From assembly GCA_021604265.1 (NCBI GenBank), contig BQIY01000048.1, positions 1-10,007 of the forward strand: a stretch of DNA of 10,007 nt, written 5' to 3'. This document shows, piece after piece, positions 1 to 5,870 of the stretch. The stretch is from Nitrospirales bacterium (lineage in GTDB: Bacteria; Nitrospirota; Nitrospiria; Nitrospirales; UBA8639). A model generated the notes under the pieces. It was not told the DNA's origin. It searched no databases and was given only the letters and a program-made list of their open reading frames with translations. Positions within the stretch are counted from its first letter, which is position 1. Each line of letters starts with the position of its first letter. The position numbers and the translations under genes were made by a program.

Positions 1-123
1 ATGGAAAATATTCTTGGCGCCATCACGAATAATCTAGAGCAAATACCTGAATTAAAAGATCACATCCGAACATTAGTACAAAACTGGGAACAAAAGGCGG
101 TTCAAGAAAGTGATCATTGTTGA
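1..123 (+). CDS. Small unassigned ORF, or 3' end of a gene cut by the window edge
   Basis: An open frame runs from an ATG at the first base to a TGA at 121-123, giving 40 residues. The peptide is rich in E, Q, N and K, looks helical and amphipathic, ends in DHC, and has no signal peptide or known motif. Because the window starts on this codon, the true gene may begin further left and the ATG may be an internal methionine. No ribosome binding site can be judged. About 60 bases of A/T-rich DNA follow before the ferredoxin leader region. I do not recognise a family, and it may be a chance ORF or a C-terminal fragment. Confidence 0.3.
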   Translation: MENILGAITNNLEQIPELKDHIRTLVQNWEQKAVQESDHC

Positions 124-209
124 TAGATTCAGGACACGGAATAGCTAAGTCTTTGTGGCTCTGATACATTAATGTTCTTCAAAATTGTTACTGAGTACCG
201 ACTATCCTT

Positions 210-225
210 ATTACAGGTGTCCTGT
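210..225. promoter_or_regulatory. Inverted repeat upstream of the ferredoxin gene, also a stray copy of the array 1 core
   Basis: ACAGG-TGT-CCTGT at 213-225 is a perfect 5-bp inverted repeat with a 3-base centre, shaped like a regulator half-site pair, about 50 bp upstream of the preferred ferredoxin start. Separately, 210-223 is the exact reverse complement of 14 bases (598-611) in the second unit of the tandem array downstream of the gene. It could be an operator, a remnant of the repeat family, or both. No convincing sigma-70 promoter was found next to it. Confidence 0.3.
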
Positions 226-263
226 CATGAATATGTTCGAACTGTTTTCCCAGGGTTTATTTG

Positions 264-269
264 AAGGAG
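264..269 (+). promoter_or_regulatory. Shine-Dalgarno site deciding the ferredoxin start
   Basis: AAGGAG lies 8 bases before the ATG at 278. The open frame extends upstream to a TTG at 185 and an ATG at 227, but neither has a comparable site. The 278 start also removes a hydrophobic N-terminal stretch not expected in a small soluble ferredoxin. Confidence 0.65.
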
Positions 270-277
270 TCACTCCC

Positions 278-505
278 ATGATGGTAACTAGAGATCACCT
301 CGTTCGTCACCCAGACCGTTGTACCCATAATGCCGTGTGTATTCCCGTGTGTCCAACCGGCGCATGGCTCTCAACCCCTCCCTTTAAATTTGATTCGTCC
401 CGTTGTATGGAATCCTGTCGGCTCTGCCTAGACGCCTGCCCGACTCAGGCCATCTACACCGTCTTTAGAAAGGGTGAAAAAGTCCTTCTTCCACCTCAGG
501 ACTAG
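278..505 (+). CDS. Small ferredoxin-like Fe-S protein with seven cysteines
   Basis: This 75-residue protein has two cysteine motifs in a bacterial 2[4Fe-4S] ferredoxin arrangement. The first is C15-x5-C21-x3-C25-P followed by TGA. The second is C43-x3-C47-x2-C50-x3-C54-P followed by TQA. The CPTGA and CPTQA sequences are typical cluster-binding ends, so an electron-carrier role in the cytoplasm or attached to a redox complex is likely. The expected second cysteine of motif 1 is Asn18, and the first cysteine of motif 2 is displaced by one residue. Seven cysteines would fit a [3Fe-4S][4Fe-4S] (seven-iron) protein or one degenerate cluster; that is inference. There is no signal peptide. The stop codon touches the first unit of tandem array 1, and no partner enzyme gene adjoins it. 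The start was chosen for its AAGGAG site; in-frame starts at 185 and 227 remain possible. Confidence 0.8.
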   Translation: MMVTRDHLVRHPDRCTHNAVCIPVCPTGAWLSTPPFKFDSSRCMESCRLCLDACPTQAIYTVFRKGEKVLLPPQD

Positions 506-886
506 GACACCTGTCAGCAACACTCCTTGGGCCTCTATGCCTTACAAGCCATGGTCCAACACCCCGTTGCCATGCCCGCCTTGAACGATCGTGTCCGAGG
601 ACACCTGTAATCAACACTCCTTGGGCCTCTATGCCTCTTAAGCCAGGGTCCAACATCCCGTTGCCATACCCACCTTGAACGATCGTGTCCGAGGACACCT
701 GTCAGCAACACTCTTGGGCCTCTATGCCTCACAAGCCATGGTCCAACACCCCGTTGCCATGCCCGCCTTGAACGATGGTGTCCGAGGACACCTGTCAGCA
801 ACACTCTTGGGCCTCTATGCCTCACAAGCCATAGTCCAACACCCCGTTCCATGCCCGCCTTGAACGATCGTGTCCGAGAACACCTG
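504..886. repeat. Tandem array 1: four 92-94 bp units plus a partial fifth
   Basis: Units begin with AGGACACCTG at 504, 598, 692 and 785, with lengths 94, 94, 93 and 92. A decayed start of a fifth unit (AGAACACCTG) lies at 877-886. Units 3 and 4 share a one-base deletion in the CTCCTTGGG stretch, so they are the most recent duplicates, while unit 2 is the most diverged. Each internal junction reads GTGTCC-GA-GGACAC, so every unit starts and ends with complementary hexamers. Inside unit 1, GCAAC (517-521) can pair with GTTGC (566-570). The array fills the 400-bp gap between the converging ferredoxin and squalene/phytoene synthase genes. The period is not a multiple of three and the open frames in it are not credible genes. 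It resembles array 2 (3585-3883) when that is read on the minus strand. Confidence 0.9.
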
Positions 887-905
887 ATCAACTCAACAGA
901 CCCCC

Positions 906-1946
906 TCACACCACACGTTTTCGCAGATAGCCCCAATAGGCTGTTCCGACAGATCCACATCCACCAGATAATGTTGTCAGCGCCATAATTCGATACACGT
1001 CCCCACGAGAGACTTTTGACGGAGTAGTTGGATCGAGGATATGCGGTGAGACAGACAACTGCTGAAGCGTCCGGAGACCAATCAAAATTGGCCACATGCA
1101 CGCGAGCCGCAATCGAACCTCAAGACGAGGGATCGCCATCGTATAGCTCCATCCTTGATCTAAGTGCCCAAGAGCGGTGGCAATCAATTGCTTGAGAATC
1201 GGACGAAGACGCTGAGCATTTCGTTGATCTAGCAAATCTTCCGGCTGGAGATGCGCTTCATCCAAAAGATGTTGAGGGATATAACACCGACCAAGACGAA
1301 GATCTTGAGCCACATCTTTCAAAATATTGACTAACTGCAATCCCTTCCCATATCGAATTCCTGTGGGAACCATCACCGACGAATCCCAATGGGAGAGGCG
1401 AGGAAGATGGGCACACATGATTTTCGTCCAAAACTCCCCGACACACCCGGCGACTGCATACGTATAATAATCCAATTCTTTCATTGTCGGCAGTGCCGTC
1501 ACCCGCCCCTCAGATTGCTGAGGAAATTGCACAAGGTCAAATTCCATCCCTGCAATAATTGTTGGAAGCAATTCGGCAATGAGTTGTCGATCTTCACATG
1601 AGAGGGTTTCATACAACCCGAAACAGCGAGGAAGCTCTTCAAGTAATACCCGCTCACTCGGATCTCGTTGCAGCGAGGCAGCCAAAGCTTGAATCGATTG
1701 CACATCGGCTGCTTGGACTTGGCCATGTCGAAACTGTGCCTTGAATTGCTGGAGACAATGAAGCCTGGCCTCATGAGTGAGTTCGCCTGTATCTGCAATC
1801 GTATCCGCCGCTCGAGCAAACAAGTACGCGAGACCAACTTGCGAACGAACAGCAGTAGGCAGCACAGCTAGCGTGAGATAAAAAGACCGGGAAACACGTT
1901 TCAGAATCGTTTGAAGAAGGAACCTGTCTGTTGGTGGCGGAATCAT
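906..1946 (-). CDS. Squalene/phytoene synthase family protein (probable squalene synthase)
   Basis: This 346-residue protein belongs to the head-to-head trans-isoprenyl diphosphate synthases, which join two farnesyl diphosphates (or C20 units) through a cyclopropyl intermediate at the membrane surface. Visible marks are VSRSF (18-22); the first Asp-rich motif D48-TIA-D52; YYTYAVAGCVG at 160-170, matching the family's Y-x-x-x-VAG-x-VG segment; and the second Asp-rich motif NILKDVAQD with D211 and D215, followed by LGRCYIP. Length is normal for the family. A late KVSRGDVYRIM segment (311-321) resembles the K-x-x-(R/K) region of eukaryotic-type squalene synthases, so squalene is my first guess, with presqualene diphosphate, dehydrosqualene or phytoene as alternatives. 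The ATG lies 14 bp after the cupredoxin stop and lacks a clear Shine-Dalgarno site, which suggests translational coupling. No hopanoid or carotenoid gene adjoins it here. Confidence 0.88.
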   Translation of the reverse strand: MIPPPTDRFLLQTILKRVSRSFYLTLAVLPTAVRSQVGLAYLFARAADTIADTGELTHEARLHCLQQFKAQFRHGQVQAADVQSIQALAASLQRDPSERVLLEELPRCFGLYETLSCEDRQLIAELLPTIIAGMEFDLVQFPQQSEGRVTALPTMKELDYYTYAVAGCVGEFWTKIMCAHLPRLSHWDSSVMVPTGIRYGKGLQLVNILKDVAQDLRLGRCYIPQHLLDEAHLQPEDLLDQRNAQRLRPILKQLIATALGHLDQGWSYTMAIPRLEVRLRLACMWPILIGLRTLQQLSVSPHILDPTTPSKVSRGDVYRIMALTTLSGGCGSVGTAYWGYLRKRVV

Positions 1947-1960
1947 CTATTAAAGAAATG

Positions 1961-2470
1961 TCAGCGAACGGTGAGCATGCCTTCCATACCTTCTTCTCGA
2001 TGATCAGGGAAAAAGAGCAGCTGTTTATCGCAATAAAAAATATGCGCTCCGCTCTGAGTCGGGGTGAAATGAACCGTGACCTGCTCGCCGCTATCAACAT
2101 TTGCCTCAATCAGGCGAACACCATCAGGCGAATCCAACAGAAAGTTGTGCGGCACAAGAAACGACTCATTTTTCAGCAGAAATTCAATAGGTTGTCCAAC
2201 CTCAGCTGTCAACGTGTGCGGCGTAAACGTATAGCTCTCCATTGTGATAACTTGCAGCCCAGGCACAGACTCGATCGGCGCGCCTGCCTCCTGAGACCAC
2301 GCAGGACCTTGACTCAGCACGAGACCGCTGAGCATGACCCACACCACAAACACAATCTCATGAGGCCAAGGCCATGATAAATATTTCACAAATAATGTCT
2401 TTCTAGAAACTTGGGGATATTCAAACTTATTGAAACGCAGTATAATACCTGCAGGGGAAATAAGAATCAT
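1961..2470 (-). CDS. Exported cupredoxin (type 1 copper protein)
   Basis: The last 95 residues or so form a plastocyanin-like cupredoxin domain. With the ATG at 2470 (169 residues), the likely copper ligands are H108 (VPHNF), C147 (FYCDK), H157 (PDHRE) and M162 (EEGM). The usual C-x4-H-x4-M loop is lengthened to C-x9-H-x4-M. A hydrophobic stretch (about 38-53) followed by GPAWSQEA is a Sec signal peptide or membrane anchor, so the domain should work outside the inner membrane as an electron carrier or copper protein. The start is unsettled. AGAGGAG lies only 2 bases before a TTG at 2482 and 14 bases before the ATG at 2470; a GTG at 2389 would give the most conventional signal peptide (MKYLSWPWPHE, then the hydrophobic core) but has only a weak AGAAAG site. 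The gene is followed after 14 bp by the squalene/phytoene synthase gene. Confidence 0.82.
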   Translation of the reverse strand: MILISPAGIILRFNKFEYPQVSRKTLFVKYLSWPWPHEIVFVVWVMLSGLVLSQGPAWSQEAGAPIESVPGLQVITMESYTFTPHTLTAEVGQPIEFLLKNESFLVPHNFLLDSPDGVRLIEANVDSGEQVTVHFTPTQSGAHIFYCDKQLLFFPDHREEGMEGMLTVR

Positions 2471-2490
2471 CTTTTTGGCCAAGGCTCCTC

Positions 2491-2532
2491 TTGACTCGTC
2501 AGAAAAAAGTACTATCTTTCAAATAGATAGTA
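2491..2532. promoter_or_regulatory. Possible htpX promoter with an overlapping inverted repeat
   Basis: TACTATCT (2510-2517) and AGATAGTA (2525-2532) form a perfect 8-bp inverted repeat with a 7-base spacer in the divergent region between the cupredoxin and htpX genes. On the plus strand, TTGACT (2491-2496) and TATCTT (2513-2518) with a 16-base spacer make a passable sigma-70 promoter whose -10 lies in the left arm. That placement would suit a repressor acting on htpX. A hairpin in DNA or RNA is an alternative. Both the promoter and the operator role are inferred. Confidence 0.35.
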
Positions 2533-2630
2533 GACATTACGGGACCACATCTGAGTAACGTTCGATAAGATTCACTATCAACACATATCAAGGCTCATCA
2601 GCAAGTATTTATATAAAAGGGGGAGATTCG

Positions 2631-3515
2631 ATGAAAAATTTGAAAGGTATAGGGTTGTTGCTCCTCGCCAACATCCTCATCTTTATCACATTGTCCATTA
2701 CATTCACGGTTCTATCCGAGTTCATCCTGCCGTCGTTCGGAATTGATATACGTGGATCGATTGGACAGCAAGATTTGCTGTGGGCCTTTGTCTTTGGTTT
2801 TGGCGGCGCCTTTATCAGCTTGGCATTCTCCAAGCAAATGGCCAAAAGCATGATGAACTGTCAGCAAATCACCCAACCGCGTACACAAGCGGAAATGCTG
2901 GTTTTTGAAACTGTTCAAAAAATATCCACACGCTTGGATGTCAAAATGCCTGAGGTGTACGTCTACGAAGGAGAAGACCCCAACGCCTTTGCAACCGGAC
3001 CATCGAAGAATAATTCCATGGTGGCCGTCTCAACCGGCTTGCTCAGGAATCTCAATGAAAATGAAGTCCGGGCTGTACTTGCCCACGAAATGGGACATGT
3101 CTATAACGGCGATATGTTTACCACCACGATCTTAGCCGGCCTCATGAACACCTTCGTCTACTTTATTAGCCGGTGGGTGTATCGACAAGTCGCGGAACGG
3201 AACCCCATGCTCGGGTTCGGCGTCTATATTTTCTTACAGATTGTCTTATCGTTCCTGGCTATGATTCCGATCAGCTGGTGGTCACGACGACGAGAATTTG
3301 TCGCCGATCGATTTGCCGCCAACACAGTCGGCAAAGAACATATGATTTCAGCCCTGCAATCCATTGACCGTTGGGTCAAAGGCGTTGAATATCAGTATAG
3401 TACTGAAGACGCACTTGCCACGATGAAGATCTCAGGGCAAACCAGGAGCATGATGCAAATGTTTGCCACTCACCCGCCCATCGAAGCTCGAGTGGCCGCC
3501 CTGCAACGTCTGTAA
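2631..3515 (+). CDS. htpX: HtpX, membrane zinc metalloprotease (M48B)
   Basis: This 294-residue protein is close in length to E. coli HtpX and has its layout. There are two N-terminal membrane segments (about 5-29 and 50-67), a DPNAFATG motif (116-123), the zinc site HEMGH at 152-156, two further hydrophobic segments (about 163-185 and 194-216), and EFVAD at 222-226, whose Glu222 should be the third zinc ligand. A late FATHPP motif precedes the C-terminus. HtpX cleaves misfolded or damaged inner-membrane proteins and works alongside FtsH in envelope stress. The ATG is preceded by AAAAGGGGGAG at 5-base spacing, a strong ribosome binding site. The gene stands alone with a strong terminator 24 bp after the stop. 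The divergent spacer carries an inverted repeat over a possible promoter, so stress-linked control is plausible but unproven. Confidence 0.96.
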   Translation: MKNLKGIGLLLLANILIFITLSITFTVLSEFILPSFGIDIRGSIGQQDLLWAFVFGFGGAFISLAFSKQMAKSMMNCQQITQPRTQAEMLVFETVQKISTRLDVKMPEVYVYEGEDPNAFATGPSKNNSMVAVSTGLLRNLNENEVRAVLAHEMGHVYNGDMFTTTILAGLMNTFVYFISRWVYRQVAERNPMLGFGVYIFLQIVLSFLAMIPISWWSRRREFVADRFAANTVGKEHMISALQSIDRWVKGVEYQYSTEDALATMKISGQTRSMMQMFATHPPIEARVAALQRL

Positions 3516-3538
3516 GTTTTACAACCATAGACATCACC

Positions 3539-3573
3539 AAAAAGGGGCTTGCTATTCAGCAAGCCCCTTTTTT
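3539..3573 (+). terminator. Intrinsic terminator after htpX
   Basis: A 15-bp perfect stem (3539-3553 with 3558-3572) containing GGGGCTTGCT / AGCAAGCCCC closes over the 4-base loop ATTC and ends in a T-run. The A-run at its left edge makes it potentially bidirectional, so it could also stop transcripts reading out of pal and array 2 on the minus strand. Confidence 0.93.
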
Positions 3574-3584
3574 ACTTCTCCTAA

Positions 3585-3883
3585 TTGACTCAAGATCACC
3601 TAGGCAACGATTGTTGCACCCTGCTAGCCCAACTGCACTGGCAACCCAGATTGAACACTGCCTGCTCACTGAGGGGTTGATTTCAGGTCGCCTAGGCAAC
3701 GATTGTTGCACCCTGCTAGCCCAACCGCACTGGCAACCCAGATTGAACACTGCCTGCTCACTGAGGGGTTGATTTCAGGTCGCCTAGGCGACGATTGTTG
3801 CACCCTGCTAGCCCAACCGCACTGGCAACCCAGATTGAACACTGCCTGCTCACTGAGGGGTTGATTTCAGGTCGCCTAGGCAA
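3585..3883. repeat. Tandem array 2: three 92 bp units with degenerate edges
   Basis: CCTAGGC recurs at 3599, 3691, 3783 and 3875, exactly 92 bp apart. The three full units differ at only about one base each, so they were duplicated or homogenised recently. A decayed left edge (about 3585-3598) and a 9-base right fragment flank them. Each junction is centred on GCCTAGGC, and at 3780-3793 it becomes a perfect 14-bp palindrome, GTCGCCTAGGCGAC. Within units, GCAAC-GATT-GTTGC forms a small hairpin (the variant GCGAC in unit 3 still pairs through G-T), and CAACCC (3642-3647) can pair with GGGTTG (3674-3679). The array fills the gap between the htpX terminator and the converging pal gene. Read on the minus strand it matches the junction core of array 1. 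No credible ORF lies inside. Confidence 0.92.
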
Positions 3884-3911
3884 ACGTAATACTGTGCCTC
3901 AAACATTAGAA

Positions 3912-4613
3912 CTACGGTTGAAACACAAAGTGACTTCGACGATTATGTTTCCAACAATTCAACGAATGTTGAGAGCAAAATGGTTTGGCTTTGCCATAAC
4001 TCAACACTTCCATACTTTCAGGAGGAACACCCAGATCGACTAAATAGTCTTTCACCGCTTGCGCCCGCCGCACGCCAAGCGCCAAATTATACTCTTCGGT
4101 TCCACGCTCATCGCAATGACCTTGAATAATGACCTTTTTCTTAGGATAACGGCCCAAGAGGATTTTGGCATTGGTTTGCAATTCACTTAAATCATTGGGC
4201 CGAAGCGTGTATTGGTCATAATCAAAAAAGACATCCGTTAACGTATACGGAATACCCTCAAGATCATCAGGTTTAGCGAGATCAGAAATCGGTGCCGGGC
4301 GAGAGAGATCGGCTATAGGCTCACGGGCACCTTCCCCAGATGAGGCATACATATCATTGACATTCACTGGCTCATCCGGTTCACGTGACTGAGACCGTTC
4401 AGGCTCGGATTTGGCAACTGGTAAAATAGGAGGAGCCTCGATAGGGATTTCTTCCAATTGATTCGTAGTCATTTCATTTATTGGCGATTGACTATTAACT
4501 CGGGTGTGCTGACGCGAACTGCATCCTTCCAGGAACACCAGAATGCTCAAAATCAACAAGCCGAAGCTCACGATTGAATGCATACCCGACCGCTTTCCAA
4601 CGCAATGAACCAT
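3912..4613 (-). CDS. pal: Pal-type peptidoglycan-associated outer-membrane lipoprotein
   Basis: This 233-residue lipoprotein has a signal peptide with hydrophobic core SIVSFGLLILSILVF and lipobox LEGC, so Cys31 should be the lipidated first residue. A Pro/Glu/Ser-rich linker (about 32-120) leads to a C-terminal OmpA-like domain (about 124-233). That domain carries FFDYDQYTLRP, QGHCDERGTEEYNLALG (164-180), RRAQAVKDYL, the SYGKAKPFC segment and the closing NRRSHFV, all standard for Pal. Pal binds peptidoglycan and works with TolB in envelope constriction, but no tol genes adjoin it here. The linker looks longer than in E. coli Pal. The ATG at 4613 has GGGAG (4622-4626) 8 bases upstream. The frame stays open to an ATG at 4664 with no well-placed site, and ATG 4583 would also leave a signal peptide. 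Array 2 begins just after its stop. Confidence 0.93.
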   Translation of the reverse strand: MVHCVGKRSGMHSIVSFGLLILSILVFLEGCSSRQHTRVNSQSPINEMTTNQLEEIPIEAPPILPVAKSEPERSQSREPDEPVNVNDMYASSGEGAREPIADLSRPAPISDLAKPDDLEGIPYTLTDVFFDYDQYTLRPNDLSELQTNAKILLGRYPKKKVIIQGHCDERGTEEYNLALGVRRAQAVKDYLVDLGVPPESMEVLSYGKAKPFCSQHSLNCWKHNRRSHFVFQP

Positions 4614-4709
4614 GACGCGATCTCCCGATCCTAGCCAACCACCAATAATGGCCACTGTACTCATGACACAAATGAAGGTGAAAACTCCTCCCTTGTCATC
4701 ATCAATAGC

Positions 4710-4739
4710 TTGACACGCTCTTTTTTACTTTATCATACT
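4710..4739 (+). promoter_or_regulatory. Possible upstream sigma-70 promoter of the ABC operon
   Basis: A perfect TTGACA (4710-4715) is followed by either TATCAT (4731-4736, 15-base spacer) or CATACT (4734-4739, 18-base spacer). The first has the better -10 and the second the better spacing. The intervening DNA is a T-rich tract. It would drive the ABC operon with a leader of about 165 bases. It lies in the 297-bp divergent spacer (4614-4910) shared with pal; I found no convincing pal promoter in that spacer. Confidence 0.4.
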
Positions 4740-4794
4740 GAGATGCCGATGCGTACCTCGTTTATGGGCAACAGGGTTCTCAAAGTGGGAAAAC

Positions 4795-4824
4795 TTGACG
4801 GTATTTTGAATAGGCCGGTATGAT
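4795..4824 (+). promoter_or_regulatory. Likely sigma-70 promoter of the ABC transporter operon
   Basis: TTGACG (4795-4800) and TATGAT (4819-4824) each match the consensus at five of six bases, with an 18-base spacer. Transcription would start near 4831, about 80 bases before the ATPase ATG at 4911. Confidence 0.55.
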
Positions 4825-4910
4825 CTCCATCGTTCATCCTTCCAGTGACAGACACGAGCAGCATTAGCGCTTACCAAGAATTCACACATCAAGGCCCGTG
4901 GTTATCGATT

Positions 4911-5870
4911 ATGATTGAAGTTCAGCACGTCACAAAATGGTATGGCCCGCTCACCGCCGTTCAAGATATTTCCTTTTCCGTTGCCAAAGGGGAAATTGTG
5001 GGATTTCTTGGCCCGAATGGAGCTGGCAAAACGACGACCATGCGCATATTGACGGGCTATATGCCCGCCACAAACGGCTCTGTCCGTGTTGCAGACTTTG
5101 ACTGCCATGAATCACCATTGGACGTAAAACGACGAATAGGATATCTCCCAGAACATCCCCCCCTGTACCTTGAATTAACGGTTTATGAATACCTGACCTT
5201 CGTTGGACGAATGAAAGGCGTTGAGATGGGACAGGTTGCCCAGCGGATGGAGCGCGTGGTCGAACAAACCGGACTGGGAGAAGTCAAAAAACGGGTCATT
5301 GGAAATTTATCTCGAGGATACCGGCAACGGGTCGGCTTAGCACAAGCCCTCATTCATGATCCTCCGGTGCTTATCCTTGATGAGCCGACGGTTGGACTGG
5401 ACCCCAATCAAATTATCGAAATTCGTGAACTCATTCACAGCCTAAGAGGCTCCCATACCATTATTCTGAGCACTCACATTCTGCCGGAAGCCACGGCATT
5501 GTGCGAACGGGTTATTATTATTCATCGCGGAAAAATTGTCGCCATTGATACCCAGGAACAACTCGCCACTCGTCTTCGCCAGTCAGAAAAACTGCGGGTC
5601 ACCGTCAAAACGAGTCTGCCTGATATGGAAGACCAGCTACGAATGGTTCCCGGGGTCATCAATGTCTCTGCCGGGGAGTCAGTCAACACCTACCTAGTCG
5701 ATGCAGAACTCGGACATGACATTCGAGAAGCCGTCACGGAGTTTGTTATGACCCATCAATTAGGACTTCTGGAACTCGCCGTCGTCTCCATGTCTCTTGA
5801 GGATGTCTTTATTCAGCTCACGAAACAGGATTCATCGCACCCTCGCTCAGGAAACAACCAATCATCATGA
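4911..5870 (+). CDS. ABC transporter ATPase, GldA-like
   Basis: This 319-residue nucleotide-binding subunit powers the exporter encoded by the next two genes. Visible motifs are Walker A GPNGAGKTT (34-42), signature LSRGYRQR (133-140), Walker B VLILDEPT (153-160), D-loop GLDP (162-165) and H-loop His189. The Q-loop position reads GYLPEHPPLY, with Glu81 where most ABC ATPases have Gln; as I recall this is common in the GldA/NatA-like branch. Residues after about 220 form the usual C-terminal extension. The start at 4911 gives MIEVQHVTKWYG, the normal beginning for the family, though only weak ribosome-binding sequence precedes it; the frame is open back to a GTG at 4845 with no better site. 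The last four bases overlap the permease start (ATGA). The natural substrate is unknown, and Gld-type systems also occur in bacteria that do not glide. Confidence 0.93.
   Translation: MIEVQHVTKWYGPLTAVQDISFSVAKGEIVGFLGPNGAGKTTTMRILTGYMPATNGSVRVADFDCHESPLDVKRRIGYLPEHPPLYLELTVYEYLTFVGRMKGVEMGQVAQRMERVVEQTGLGEVKKRVIGNLSRGYRQRVGLAQALIHDPPVLILDEPTVGLDPNQIIEIRELIHSLRGSHTIILSTHILPEATALCERVIIIHRGKIVAIDTQEQLATRLRQSEKLRVTVKTSLPDMEDQLRMVPGVINVSAGESVNTYLVDAELGHDIREAVTEFVMTHQLGLLELAVVSMSLEDVFIQLTKQDSSHPRSGNNQSS

Noticed and set aside
465..1101. Open frames on both strands across array 1 giving repetitive peptides of up to 188 residues
   Set aside because: They come from the tandem DNA repeat, whose period (92-94) does not keep one frame, and one runs into the antisense of the squalene/phytoene synthase gene. 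There is no ribosome binding site or protein-like composition. Proteins annotated from such repeats should be treated as artefacts.
1931..2377. 148-residue plus-strand ORF opposite the cupredoxin gene
   Set aside because: It is antisense to a domain with intact copper ligands, and its very Arg-rich translation is typical of a shadow frame.
504..3883. CRISPR arrays
   Set aside because: The whole 92-94 bp unit repeats with no unique spacers of regular size, and no cas genes are nearby.
504..3883. Integron attC-like sites (GTT/AAC boxes, ~90 bp inverted structure)
   Set aside because: The boxes do not fit the RYYYAAC...GTTRRRY pattern in the right places, units are tandem without cassette ORFs between them, and there is no integrase.
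3556..4043. Open frames on both strands within array 2 and over the end of pal
   Set aside because: They are produced by the 92-bp repeat or lie antisense to the clearly coding Pal domain, and have no start signals or known motifs.
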